Assembly: GCF_002795245.1 (NCBI RefSeq)
Contig: NZ_PGVG01000006.1
Span: 155,687 to 219,686, forward strand
Source of the DNA: Bradyrhizobium forestalis
GTDB taxonomy: Bacteria > Pseudomonadota > Alphaproteobacteria > Rhizobiales > Xanthobacteraceae
Reading direction: 5' to 3'
DNA length: 64,000 nt
Made by a program: the position numbers and the translations under genes. Under the pieces are notes generated by a model that had not been told where the DNA came from, did no database searches, and was given only the letters and a program-made list of their open reading frames with translations. Below, piece after piece: positions 18,253 to 26,928 of the stretch (position 1 is its first letter; each line of letters opens with the position of its first letter).

Positions 18253-19620
18253 TCAGGACGCTTCCTTGAGCACCGGCGCAGCTGCTTCCTCGGCCTTCAG
18301 CTCCTCGAGACTGCGATGCCGCGGCTCGATGCCGAGCGCCCAGACGGTGATGATCTGCACCACCAGCAGCCCGATCATCAGCGCCATGACGCCGGCCACG
18401 CCGCGCGACTCGAACAGCGAGACCACGAGGAACGGCGTGACGATCGTGGCGCCGCGCCCCAGCGTATTGACGATGCCGGAGGCGCGCAGGCGGACCTCGG
18501 TCGGAAACAGCTCGGGGATGTAGATGCCGAACAGCAGGGCGACCAGCACGTAGATCGGCACGGTCAGCGCGAAGCCCACGGCCGGCAGCAGGATCGGATC
18601 CGAGATCATGGGGTAGAGAATGCCGAGCACGACCGCGATCAGCGACGCGCCGATGATGGTCGGCTTGCGGCCCCAGCGGTCCGCGGTCAATGCGCCGATG
18701 GCCGAGCCGATGGGCGCACCGAGCGCCATCAGCAGCGAATAGCCAAACGACGTCGCGATCGAGAGGCCCTGCTTGACGAAGAACACTGGCAGCCAGGTCA
18801 CGAAGCCGTAGAGCAGGGTGTTGATCGTGATCAGGCAGACCGCACCGACGATCATTCGCGACAGCAGGGGCGCGGTGAACAGCGTGCCGAGATCGGGGGC
18901 GACGGGGGCCGGGATTGCAGGCGCCGGCGCCGGCAGGGGCTGACCCTGCGCCGCCTCCTTCTCGATGGCCTGCATCAAGGCATCCGCCTCGGCGGTGCGT
19001 CCCACGGCCTCCAGCCAGCGCGGGGATTCCGGCAGCGACTTACGCATGTACCAGACGACGAGCGCGCCGACGCCGCCGAGCACGAACATCGACCGCCAGC
19101 CGAATTGCGGCACCAGCACGGAGGCGACCAGCAGCGCGACGGGCAAACCGGTGACGACGCACACGGCGGTGAAGCCGAGCCATTTGCCGCGGGTGCGCGC
19201 GGGCACGAACTCGGTCATCGTCGAATAGCCGACGACGTTTTCCGCACCGAGGCCGACGCCCATCACGAAGCGGCAGGCGATCAGGAAGGCCATGTTCGGC
19301 GAGAACGCCGCGGCAAGGGAGGCGATGCCGAACAGCAGCAAATTGAATTGGTACGTGAAGCGGCGTCCGTAGCGGTCGCCGAGGAAGCCGGTGCAGAACG
19401 ATCCCAGCATCATGCCGACGAAGGTTGCCGAGATGAACGCCGCGTTCTGGGCGAGGGTCGAAAAGCCGGTCTTCAGCGTCACGCTGAGCACGGTCCCGGC
19501 GATGTAGATGTCGAAACCATCGAAGAACATGCCGATGCCGATGAGCAGCATGATGCGGCGATGGAATGGCCCGATCGGAAGCCGATCGAGACGGCCGCCT
19601 GCGTTCACCGATGTCGACAT
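18253..19620 (-). CDS. MFS transporter (sugar/aromatic-acid symporter type)
   Basis: 455 aa from the ATG at 19620, preceded by AAGGGAGAG; the longer frame upstream runs through a repeat and is not coding. Twelve membrane segments. MFS signature motifs: 'GFLGDRYGRRFTYQ' between TM2 and TM3, 'RFVMGVGLGAENVVGYSTMTEFVPARTRGK' after TM4 and 'LPESPRWL' before the central loop; this PESPRWL with D-x-x-GRR set is shared by the metabolite:H+ and aromatic acid:H+ symporter groups. Its central loop is Pro-Ala rich ('PLPAPAPAIPAPVAPD'). It probably imports an organic acid or aromatic substrate. The neighbouring aldehyde dehydrogenase on the same strand (300 bases upstream) may act in the same pathway. 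Confidence 0.9.
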   Translation of the reverse strand: MSTSVNAGGRLDRLPIGPFHRRIMLLIGIGMFFDGFDIYIAGTVLSVTLKTGFSTLAQNAAFISATFVGMMLGSFCTGFLGDRYGRRFTYQFNLLLFGIASLAAAFSPNMAFLIACRFVMGVGLGAENVVGYSTMTEFVPARTRGKWLGFTAVCVVTGLPVALLVASVLVPQFGWRSMFVLGGVGALVVWYMRKSLPESPRWLEAVGRTAEADALMQAIEKEAAQGQPLPAPAPAIPAPVAPDLGTLFTAPLLSRMIVGAVCLITINTLLYGFVTWLPVFFVKQGLSIATSFGYSLLMALGAPIGSAIGALTADRWGRKPTIIGASLIAVVLGILYPMISDPILLPAVGFALTVPIYVLVALLFGIYIPELFPTEVRLRASGIVNTLGRGATIVTPFLVVSLFESRGVAGVMALMIGLLVVQIITVWALGIEPRHRSLEELKAEEAAAPVLKEAS

Positions 19621-19729
19621 TGACGCTCTCCCTTGCCTGTTATCCTCGTTGATGCGGCCCGCCTTCTCTGAGCGATTGGCCGCTTGTCGTTGAAGCCCGA
19701 TGGAATTTGGCTCCGTCGGCTGTCGCTGG

Positions 19730-19890
19730 TTCACCTCTCCCCGACGGGGAGAGGTCGGATTGCGCTTGGCGATGCGAAGCATCGTCCAGTGCAATCCGGG
19801 TGAGGGGCCTCTGCATTCGGTGAGACCGTAACCCCTCACCCGGATCGCATCTTGCGATGCGATCCGACCTCTCCCTACGGGAGAGGTGAA
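19730..19890. repeat. Long inverted repeat, 161 bp
   Basis: Outer arms TTCACCTCTCCCCGACGGGG (from 19730) and CTCCCTACGGGAGAGGTGAA (to 19890); an inner pair GGTGAGGGGC / ACCCCTCACC and GATGCGAAGCATC give a multibranched fold. Same architecture as 1931-2062. Lies between two same-strand genes, so it may separate their transcripts. Confidence 0.8.
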
Positions 19891-19928
19891 CTCTCCGCTC
19901 GCATCGAGTTATCCAACTTCATCGCTTT

Positions 19929-21458
19929 TTAGTTCAGTCGCTTCTGATTGGCCGTGTCGCGGTACCAGTCGAATGGTTGCTCGTGCGTCGCGACCATCAC
20001 GCTCTTGGTGTTGAAGTGGTCGTTGAAGCTCTCGGTGCCGCATTCGCGGCCGATGCCGGAATCGTCCACGCCGCCCCAGGGCGAGGCCGGGTCGAGCCGG
20101 TGGTGATCGTTGATCCAGACGATGCCGGCCTTGACCGACGCGGCCACGCGATGCGCGCGGGCGACGTCACGGGTGCGGATCGCGGCGGCGAGGCCGAACG
20201 GCGAGTCGTTGGCGAGCCTCAGCGCATCGGCTTCGTCCTTGAACGGCGTCACCGAGGTGAACGGACCGAACACCTCCTCCTGGAAGATCCGCATGTCGGA
20301 TTTGACGTCGGCAAACACCGTCGGCTCGACGAAATAGCCGTTGTCGTGGCCCGCCACCTTCGCGGCAACGCCGCCGGTGACGAGACGCGCGCCGTCGGCA
20401 TGACCGTAGCCCGCGTAGGCGAGAACGCGGTCGCGTTGTTTGGCCGAGATCACGGGACCCATCTGGGTGCTCGGGTCGAAGGGATCGCCGACGCGGATCG
20501 TGCGGGTCTTGGCCTGCAGCTTCTCGACGAATTCGTCATAGATCGAGGCCTGGACGATATGGCGCGAGGCGCAGACGCAGGTCTGGCCGGCGCCGATGAA
20601 CGCACCGAACGCGGCGTAGTTGACGGCGCGGTCGACGTCGAAATCGTCGAACACCATCACCGGCGTCTTGCCGCCGAGCTCCATGGTCTGATGCGCGAAC
20701 ACCTTTGCGGCCGCGCTGCCGGCGATGCGGCCGGCCTCGGTGCCGCCGGTCAGGACCAGCTTGTTGATGTCGCCATGCTCGGCCAGCATCTTGCCAGCGC
20801 TCTGGCCGAGACCGAGAACGACATTGAACACGCCGGGCGGCAGGCCCGCTTCGGCGAAGATCTGCGCGAGCTTCAAGGTCGTCAGCGGCGTGTATTCGGA
20901 CGGCTTGACCACGGTGACGCAGCCGGTCGCCAGCACCACGGCGAGCGACTTGCACAGGATCATCAAGGGATGATTGAACGGCGTGCAGTTGGCGACGATG
21001 CCGATCGGGGTGCGGAGCGTGTAGTTCAGATACGCGCCTTCGACGGGGATCACGGAGTCGCGGCGCGACAGCGCGACGCCGGCAAAATAGCGGAAGAAAT
21101 CGGGCAGGCGGGAGAGCTGGGCGCGGGTCTCGTTGACCGGGCGGCCGTTGTTGAGGGTCTCCAGCCGGTACAGGCTGTCGAGATTGGCCTCGAATGCATC
21201 GGCGAGCTTGTTGACCAGTCTGGCCCGGGCGCGCGTGTCCATGCCGCCCCAGGCCTTGCCTTCGAACGCGGCGCGCGCGCTTTTCATGGCGCGATCGATG
21301 TCCTCAGTGGTGGAGTTGGGAATGCGCGCGATCACGTCGCCGGTCGCGGGATTGCGGACATCAAGCATCGCGCCGCCGCCGGCTTCGACTTCACGCCCGT
21401 CGACGAAATTGCCGTGGATTTCGACGTCGATCGACGCAGGTTTTGACGGGATGTTCAT
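19929..21458 (-). CDS. NAD(P)-dependent aldehyde dehydrogenase
   Basis: 509 aa. The start at 21458 overlaps the stop codon of the GntR gene (ATGA), so the two are translationally coupled; a longer frame upstream is spurious. Family motifs: cofactor strand 'NCTPFNHPLMILCKSLAVVLATGCVTVVKPSEYTP', 'VLTGGTEAGRIAGSAAA', general base Glu in 'TMELGGKTP', catalytic Cys in 'GAGQTCVCASR', and 'EEVFGPFTSVTPF'. It oxidises an aldehyde to an acid in the cytoplasm. The first part resembles betaine-, salicylaldehyde- or gamma-aminobutyraldehyde-type enzymes but the substrate is unknown. Position next to the FCD-type GntR protein suggests induction by a pathway acid. Confidence 0.93.
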   Translation of the reverse strand: MNIPSKPASIDVEIHGNFVDGREVEAGGGAMLDVRNPATGDVIARIPNSTTEDIDRAMKSARAAFEGKAWGGMDTRARARLVNKLADAFEANLDSLYRLETLNNGRPVNETRAQLSRLPDFFRYFAGVALSRRDSVIPVEGAYLNYTLRTPIGIVANCTPFNHPLMILCKSLAVVLATGCVTVVKPSEYTPLTTLKLAQIFAEAGLPPGVFNVVLGLGQSAGKMLAEHGDINKLVLTGGTEAGRIAGSAAAKVFAHQTMELGGKTPVMVFDDFDVDRAVNYAAFGAFIGAGQTCVCASRHIVQASIYDEFVEKLQAKTRTIRVGDPFDPSTQMGPVISAKQRDRVLAYAGYGHADGARLVTGGVAAKVAGHDNGYFVEPTVFADVKSDMRIFQEEVFGPFTSVTPFKDEADALRLANDSPFGLAAAIRTRDVARAHRVAASVKAGIVWINDHHRLDPASPWGGVDDSGIGRECGTESFNDHFNTKSVMVATHEQPFDWYRDTANQKRLN

Positions 21459-22108
21459 GCTGACCTCTCTTCCACGATGACGGCGTTGCGCTTGAGCGCC
21501 GGCAGAACGCGTTTTTCGGTGGCCCCGATATGGGCCTTGATGATGCGCGCGGCGGTTCGCGTCTCGCGGCTCTGCATGGCGTCGATCAGGGCGACGTGCT
21601 CGGCAACGAGCTTCGCCGGGTCGTGGCCTTTCAGGTTGGAGATACTGACGCGGACGAGGCGATCGGCCTGGCCGATCAGGTCGCACAGAGCCGTCGCCAT
21701 GCGGCGATTGCCGGAGGCATGAGCCAGCGCGGTGTGGAAGCCGCGATTGTAGGCGATGAAGTCTTCGTGGTTGCCCGAGAAGCGGCGGAACTCGTCGAGC
21801 GATTTCAGCACGCTGTCGGGCGCGCTTTCGATCGCCTCGGCGACGCAGGCCGGCTCCAGCGCAAGACGGAAACGGAGGAGGTCGCGGGCGTCCGACAGCG
21901 AGATCGGCGTGACCCGATAGCCCTGGCGCGGCTGCACCGTGACGAGGTGCTCGCGCTGCAGCCGCAGAAGCGCATCCCGGACCGGTTGCCGGCTCACCTC
22001 ATAGCGCTCGGCGAGGTCCTGCTCGCGCATTTCACCGCCGGGTGCAAGGCGACAAGATAAAATATCAGATCTGAGGCGATCATAGATATCTTCGCGTAAA
22101 AGCATCAT
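21455..22108 (-). CDS. GntR-family regulator, FadR/FCD subgroup
   Basis: 217 aa from ATG 22108 (AAGGAG and GGAAGA lie upstream; another ATG at 22129 lacks a good site). N-terminal winged helix 'REDIYDRLRSDILSCRLAPGGEMREQDLAERYEVSRQPVRDALLRLQREHLVTVQPRQGYRVTPIS' is a textbook GntR DNA-binding domain. The C-terminal FCD domain includes 'FHTALAHASGNRRMATALCDLIGQADRLVR' and 'EHVALIDAMQSRE', with the metal-coordinating His and Asp residues in usual places. It is co-transcribed with and overlaps the aldehyde dehydrogenase gene, and probably controls that operon plus itself. A palindrome at 22131-22150 is the likely operator. Confidence 0.92.
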   Translation of the reverse strand: MMLLREDIYDRLRSDILSCRLAPGGEMREQDLAERYEVSRQPVRDALLRLQREHLVTVQPRQGYRVTPISLSDARDLLRFRLALEPACVAEAIESAPDSVLKSLDEFRRFSGNHEDFIAYNRGFHTALAHASGNRRMATALCDLIGQADRLVRVSISNLKGHDPAKLVAEHVALIDAMQSRETRTAARIIKAHIGATEKRVLPALKRNAVIVEERSA

Positions 22109-22130
22109 ATTCTTCCAACTCCTTGGCATT

Positions 22131-22150
22131 AATATCTCAGCCGTGATATT
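22131..22150. promoter_or_regulatory. Candidate operator upstream of the GntR gene
   Basis: AATATCTCAGCCGTGATATT, 6-bp perfect arms (AATATC/GATATT) around an 8-base centre. It sits between the GntR gene and the divergent hydrolase gene. A related half-site (AAATATCAGATCTGAG) occurs just inside the start of the regulator gene near 22057-22070. FadR-type regulators commonly bind such sites; assignment is inference. Confidence 0.5.
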
Positions 22151-22250
22151 TCACGTCAAGTGCTAAAACTTGAATTCGCTGACAGTTGATTTATCAGTCG
22201 GGGCAGTTCAGGGCGCGCTGGCGGCCGACGAGGTGAAGGAAAGACCGGAT

Positions 22251-23024
22251 ATGGACAGGCTTCTTGCCAACGGGACCGTCAACGCCGTGCAATCGGGCGA
22301 GGGGCCGCCGCTGTTTCTCTTCCACTCGCTTCTGTCGGACCGCGCGAGCTTCGATGCGATCGTGCCCGCGCTTGAGAAATCGTTTCGCACCATCGTGCCG
22401 GAGCTGCCGGGGTTCGGCCGCTCACGTGCGGTGGCGGGCGGCCTTGCTGCGGTCGCGGACCGGATGGCGGAGGCGGTGCGAGACGCTGCAGGCGCTGCGC
22501 CTGCGATCGTGCTTGGCAACGGCTATGGCGGATTCGTCGCCTTGCAGATGGCGATCCGGCACCCGGAGATCGCCGGTAAGCTCATTCTCGCCGACAGCGG
22601 CGCGGCGTTCTCGGAGCCCGGCCGCGAGGCGTTTCGCAACATGGCGAAGGTGTCGCGCGACAAGGGATTGGAGGCCATCACCGACGTCGCGATGCGGCGC
22701 CTGTTTGCGCCCGAATTTCAGGCGCAGCATCCGGAGCTGATGCAGGATCGTCGTGCAGCATTCCTGCGGACCGATCCCGACGTGTTTCGTGCCGCGTGCG
22801 ATGCGCTGGCGAGCCTCGATCTCCGCGCAAAACTTGCCGCGGTGCAAGTCCCCGTCCTCGTCCTGGTTGGTGAGCACGACGAAGCGACGCCTCCGCCGAT
22901 GTCGCATGAGCTCGCCGCCGGATTGCCGCGTGCCGAAGTCAAGATCATTCCGGGTTGCGCGCATGTGCCGCAACTTCAGGCGCCGCGGCAGTTCCTCGCA
23001 GCTATAGAAGGCTTCCTGCTCTGA
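22251..23024 (+). CDS. Alpha/beta-hydrolase-fold protein without nucleophile Ser
   Basis: 257 aa from ATG 22251 (AAGGAAAG upstream); a TTG at 22170 is an alternative. The fold is clear: 'PPLFLFHSLLSDRASFDAIVPAL', 'RTIVPELPGFGRS', 'VPVLVLVGEHDEATPP' with catalytic Asp210, and 'IIPGCAHVPQLQAP' with His238. At the nucleophile elbow, where G-x-S-x-G is expected, the protein has G89-N-G91-Y-G93, so the Ser position is Gly. The flanks are as usual for a Ser enzyme of the enol-lactonase/esterase group ('AIVLGN.YGGFVALQMA'). It may be a non-catalytic fold, use other chemistry, or carry a loss-of-function or sequencing change (AGC to GGC is one base). Divergent from the GntR-aldehyde dehydrogenase unit. 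Confidence 0.8.
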   Translation: MDRLLANGTVNAVQSGEGPPLFLFHSLLSDRASFDAIVPALEKSFRTIVPELPGFGRSRAVAGGLAAVADRMAEAVRDAAGAAPAIVLGNGYGGFVALQMAIRHPEIAGKLILADSGAAFSEPGREAFRNMAKVSRDKGLEAITDVAMRRLFAPEFQAQHPELMQDRRAAFLRTDPDVFRAACDALASLDLRAKLAAVQVPVLVLVGEHDEATPPPMSHELAAGLPRAEVKIIPGCAHVPQLQAPRQFLAAIEGFLL

Positions 23025-23246
23025 TCGGCGCCTCGCCGAAGCCGATCTTGCGTTCGAAGCAGCGATGCCTTCCGAACGGTTAATGGACAGCGTCTTCACG
23101 GCGCCGTCCGCATTGAACTAGAACCCCTAAGAGTTTCTACACACAGTTCTGGCACGCTCCGCGCGTCAATATCCGCAACCTGCATCGTCGCCTCTCATTG
23201 CGCGCACGAAAAGACGGGACCTGCGGACATCGAGGGGGCGTAAGCC

Positions 23247-24464
23247 ATGACTGCACTTGCTTCGGACGCCGGTCGCGCCAAGGGTGGGATCGTGCCGATC
23301 CTGTTGTGCGTCGTGCCATTCAGCCAGATTCCGCTCGATGCCTATACGCCCGGCCTGCCGCAGATGGTGGTGGATCTCGCCGCTGACGCGGCGTCGATGC
23401 AGAACACCGTCACCGCCTACATGCTCGGCATGTCTCTCGCGCTGGTGCCGGTCGGCATCGCCTCGGACACGCTCGGCCGCCGCAACGTCCTGCTCGCGGG
23501 GCTGTCGGTGCTGATCGCGATGAGCATCGCCTGTGCGCTCGCCACCAGCGCCTCGCTGCTGCTGGGCTTGCGTTTCCTGCAAGGCATCGGCGGCTGTACT
23601 TGTCTCGTCGTCGCCTATGCGGTCGCAGCTGATTGCTTCCGCGGCCGCGAGCTCACCGCGATCTCCGGTTTGTTAGGTGCCGCCTGGGGCCTTGCGCCAG
23701 TGCTTGCACCGGCGGCCGGCGGCTTCATCGTTGAGCTGACGTCGTGGCGCGGCGTCTTCATCGTCATTGCCGTCGCCGCAGCAATCGTCGCTACGATCGT
23801 CGTATTCCTTCTGCCTGAAACGTTGCCAGCGGAACGGCGTGCGCCGTTCGATCCGCGCCGCACTGCCGGTATCTTGCGCGATGCGCTCGTGCGTCCGGGC
23901 TTCCTGGCCTTCGTGCTGGTCTTTGCCGCGGCCGCCAGCGCGCAGCTGGCGTTCGGCGTCGTCGCGCCGTTCTTCTACCAGACCGGCCTCGGCTATTCGG
24001 CGGCCATCTACGGCCTCGTTGCGCTCGGCCTTGGCGGCGTCAATCTCGCCGGCGAACTCGGCTGCGCGCATTTCGCGCGCTTCATGCCGGCCCGCATGAT
24101 GGGCTTCGGCGCCTTCGCGCTATTCCTCGCCGGTGCGGCGGTCTTGACCGCAACAGGCATGACCCTCGGTCTCGATTTCATGTCGATCACGATCGGCGGC
24201 GCGCTGGTGCTCGGCGGCTGCGGCGTTCTTTGCCCGATGATGTACGGCATGGCGCTTGGCCTGTTCGAGCGCGACCACGGCCTGATCGGCGGCCTCATCA
24301 GCGCGCTCTGCTATCTCGCCGTGAGCGGCGCCATGGCGATCGCGGCGGTGCTGCCTGAGGCCACGCAGACGCCGATCGGATGGCTCTATCTCGGCCTCTG
24401 CGCCGTCGCGGGCACATTGCTTGCGATCTCGCTGCCTGCGACGCGGCAGGCCACACAATCTTAA
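23247..24464 (+). CDS. MFS drug/metabolite efflux carrier (Bcr/CflA type)
   Basis: 405 aa with twelve membrane segments. It begins with 'PILLCVVPFSQIPLDAYTPGLPQMVVDL', with the conserved D-x-YxPxLP motif of the Bcr/CflA drug:H+ antiporter group, followed by 'GIASDTLGRRNVLLAGL' and 'RFLQGIGGCTCLVVAYAVAADCFRGREL'; loop motif 'LPETLPAERRAP' is at the usual mid-protein site. It probably exports a small molecule. The guanine deaminase gene begins only 15 bases downstream, so a link with purine metabolites (for example export of a toxic purine analogue) is possible but not shown. Upstream 220 bases contain no visible gene or strong operator. Confidence 0.9.
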   Translation: MTALASDAGRAKGGIVPILLCVVPFSQIPLDAYTPGLPQMVVDLAADAASMQNTVTAYMLGMSLALVPVGIASDTLGRRNVLLAGLSVLIAMSIACALATSASLLLGLRFLQGIGGCTCLVVAYAVAADCFRGRELTAISGLLGAAWGLAPVLAPAAGGFIVELTSWRGVFIVIAVAAAIVATIVVFLLPETLPAERRAPFDPRRTAGILRDALVRPGFLAFVLVFAAAASAQLAFGVVAPFFYQTGLGYSAAIYGLVALGLGGVNLAGELGCAHFARFMPARMMGFGAFALFLAGAAVLTATGMTLGLDFMSITIGGALVLGGCGVLCPMMYGMALGLFERDHGLIGGLISALCYLAVSGAMAIAAVLPEATQTPIGWLYLGLCAVAGTLLAISLPATRQATQS

Positions 24465-24479
24465 GGAAGGAAACAGTTC

Positions 24480-25877
24480 ATGACCACTGTCGGTATTCGC
24501 GGCACGTTCTTCGACTTCGTCGACGATCCCTGGAAGCACATCGGCAACGAGCAGGCCTCCGCGCGCTTTCACCAGGACGGCCTCATGGTCGTCACTGACG
24601 GCGTCATCAAGGCGTTCGGTCCTTATGACAAGATCGCCGCCGCGCATCCCGGCGTCGAGATCACCCATATCAAGGACCGCATCATCGTTCCCGGCTTCAT
24701 CGACGGCCACATCCATCTGCCGCAGACCCGCGTGTTAGGTGCCTATGGCGAGCAGCTCTTGCCGTGGCTGCAGAAGTGGGTTTACCCGGAAGAGCTCAAA
24801 TACCGGGATCGCAACTACGCGCGCGAGGGAGTGAGGCGTTTCCTCGACGCGCTGCTCGCCTCCGGCACCACCACCTGCCAGGCCTTTACCAGCTCCTCGC
24901 CGGTCTCGACCGAAGAGCTGTTCGAGGAAGCGAGCAGACGCAACATGCGCGTTATCGCGGGGCTCACTGGGATCGATCGCAACGCGCCGGCCGATTTCAT
25001 CGATACCCCCGACAATTTCTATCGCGACAGCAAGCGGCTGATCGCACAGTACCACAACAAGGGTCGCAACCTCTACGCCATCACGCCGCGCTTTGCCTTC
25101 GGCGCCTCGCCGGATCTGCTGCGAGCGTGTCAGCGCCTCAAGCACGAGCATCCGGATTGCTGGGTCAACACCCACATCTCCGAGAATCCGGCCGAATGCA
25201 GCGGCGTGCTGGTCGAGCATCCGGACTGCCAGGACTATCTCGGCGTCTACGAGAAGTTCGACTTGGTGGGGCCGAAGTTCTCCGGCGGCCACGGCGTCTA
25301 CCTCTCCAACAACGAGTTCCGCCGCATGTCGAAGAAGGGCGCCGCGGTGGTGTTCTGCCCGTGCTCGAACCTGTTCCTCGGCAGCGGCCTGTTCCGCCTC
25401 GGCCGCGCCACCGATCCCGAGCACCGCGTGAGGATGTCGTTCGGCACCGACGTCGGCGGCGGCAACCGCTTCTCGATGATCTCGGTGCTCGACGACGCCT
25501 ACAAGGTCGGCATGTGCAACAACACGCTGCTCGACGGCAGCATCGATCCGGCGCGCAAGGACCTTGCGGAGGCCGAGCGCAACAAGCTCTCGCCCTATCG
25601 CGGCTTCTGGTCGATCACGCTCGGCGGCGCCGAAGGCCTCTACATCGACGACAAGCTCGGCAATTTCGAGCCCGGCAAGGAAGCCGATTTCGTCGCACTC
25701 GATCCGAATGGTGGCCAGATCGCGCAAGCGTGGCACCAGTCGCTGATCGCCGACGGCGCCGGCCCGCGCACGATGGACGAGGCCGCGAGCATGCTGTTCG
25801 CCGTCATGATGGTCGGCGACGATCGCTGCGTCGACGAGACCTGGGTGATGGGCAAGCGTCTCTACAAGAAAGACTGA
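24480..25877 (+). CDS. guaD: Guanine deaminase
   Basis: 465 aa, the usual length. It converts guanine to xanthine and ammonia in the cytoplasm. Zinc ligands are visible: 'PGFIDGHIHLPQT' (His77, His79), His in 'NTHISENPAEC', 'SGGHGVYLSNNEFRRM', and Asp in 'SFGTDVGGGNRFSM'. The stretch 'AVVFCPCSNLFLGSGLFRLG' is diagnostic for guanine deaminases (substrate arginine nearby). AAGGAAGG precedes the ATG at good distance. It is the second gene of a run (MFS carrier, guaD, double-ABM protein, RNase Z-like) with gaps of 15, 15 and 52 bases, likely one transcript. Confidence 0.95.
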   Translation: MTTVGIRGTFFDFVDDPWKHIGNEQASARFHQDGLMVVTDGVIKAFGPYDKIAAAHPGVEITHIKDRIIVPGFIDGHIHLPQTRVLGAYGEQLLPWLQKWVYPEELKYRDRNYAREGVRRFLDALLASGTTTCQAFTSSSPVSTEELFEEASRRNMRVIAGLTGIDRNAPADFIDTPDNFYRDSKRLIAQYHNKGRNLYAITPRFAFGASPDLLRACQRLKHEHPDCWVNTHISENPAECSGVLVEHPDCQDYLGVYEKFDLVGPKFSGGHGVYLSNNEFRRMSKKGAAVVFCPCSNLFLGSGLFRLGRATDPEHRVRMSFGTDVGGGNRFSMISVLDDAYKVGMCNNTLLDGSIDPARKDLAEAERNKLSPYRGFWSITLGGAEGLYIDDKLGNFEPGKEADFVALDPNGGQIAQAWHQSLIADGAGPRTMDEAASMLFAVMMVGDDRCVDETWVMGKRLYKKD

Positions 25878-25892
25878 AGCGGACGGCAGCTC

Positions 25893-26876
25893 ATGAGCGC
25901 ATCTCCTGATCCAGCCGGCCAGCCGGTCGCCCTCGTCATTCAGCGCCGCATTGCCGACGACGGCTTCGCCGCGTTCGCACGGTGGAGCGGGGAGGTCGAC
26001 GAGGTGCTCAAGGCGTGGCCCGGCTTCCTCAGCCAGGAGGTGGTGCCGCCGCAACCGCCGGCGCACGTCGATTGGGTGACGATCCTGCGCTTTGCGAGCC
26101 CGGCCGCCGCGCGCGCCTGGCTCCAGAGCGAGGTGCGGGCGAAACTGATCGCGAACGTGCAGCGTTTCTTCGTCGGTTCGGAGGACGTGCACATCCTGCC
26201 CGACACCGGCGTTCAGCGCGACAGCGCGGTCTCGGCCGTCATCTCTTTCAAGGTCCCCGACGGGCTCGAGGACGCGTTCCTGAAATGGCAGCAGCGAATC
26301 CAGGCCGCGGAGGCCGAGTTCAAGGGCTTCCTCCGCCACAAGATCGAGCGGCCGATTCCGGGCCTGCATGACGAATGGATCATCATCCTGTCGTTCGACA
26401 GCGATGCCAATCTCAATGCCTGGCTCGACTCGCCGTTGCGGCAGTCGCTGCTGAAGGAGGGCGCGCGCTTCAACGCCGGCATGAACGTGAAGCGGGCGAG
26501 CTACGGCTTCAATTTCTGGTTTCCGGCCGGCACGACGCAGGCTCCCGAGCAGGGGCCTGGCTTCATCTGGAAGAGCAATCTGATCGTTCTCCTGGTGCTC
26601 TATCCCGTGGTCTATCTCTGGGGCACTTTCATCAGCAGGCCGCTGATCGACAGCCACGGCGTGCCGATCTGGCTGTCGCTCTTCGTCGGCAATCTCGTCA
26701 GCACCCAATTGCTCGGCTGGTGGCTGGTGCCCGCCGCCTTCAGGGCGCTCGACTGGTGGGTGACGCCGAAGGCGACGCTCGGCCGCCAGATCGTAGGCTA
26801 CGCGCTGCTTGCCGCGCTCTACGCCGCGTCGATGGGCCTGTACGCGCTGCTGCTCGCGTGGCATTGGGGGCGGTGA
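25893..26876 (+). CDS. Two ABM domains fused to a membrane module
   Basis: 327 aa. Two antibiotic-biosynthesis-monooxygenase (ABM, dimeric ferredoxin-like) repeats are seen: residues about 12-105 ('VALVIQRRIADDGFAAFARWSGEVDEVLKAWPGFLSQEVVPP... VTILRFASPAAARAWLQSEVR') and about 110-205 ('VISFKVPDGLEDAFLKWQQRIQAAEAEFKGFLRHKIERP... IIILSFDSDANLNAWLDS'). Then come three or four membrane segments ('LIVLLVLYPVVYLWGTF', 'WLSLFVGNLVSTQLLGWWLVP', 'GYALLAALYAASMGLYALLLAW'). This architecture is known in bacteria as an uncharacterised ABM-superfamily protein. No enzyme activity can be assigned. It follows guaD by 15 bases. The name 'antibiotic biosynthesis' is historical and does not imply antibiotic production here. 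Confidence 0.8.
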   Translation: MSASPDPAGQPVALVIQRRIADDGFAAFARWSGEVDEVLKAWPGFLSQEVVPPQPPAHVDWVTILRFASPAAARAWLQSEVRAKLIANVQRFFVGSEDVHILPDTGVQRDSAVSAVISFKVPDGLEDAFLKWQQRIQAAEAEFKGFLRHKIERPIPGLHDEWIIILSFDSDANLNAWLDSPLRQSLLKEGARFNAGMNVKRASYGFNFWFPAGTTQAPEQGPGFIWKSNLIVLLVLYPVVYLWGTFISRPLIDSHGVPIWLSLFVGNLVSTQLLGWWLVPAAFRALDWWVTPKATLGRQIVGYALLAALYAASMGLYALLLAWHWGR

Positions 26877-26928
26877 GGCCGTCAACCGCATTGTCGCGGA
26901 GAAGGGCGGTCGCTGGATATCGACGACC

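Noticed and set aside
25893..26876. ABM domains as evidence for an antibiotic gene cluster
   Set aside because: No polyketide, peptide or tailoring enzymes nearby, and ABM domains are common in unrelated proteins.
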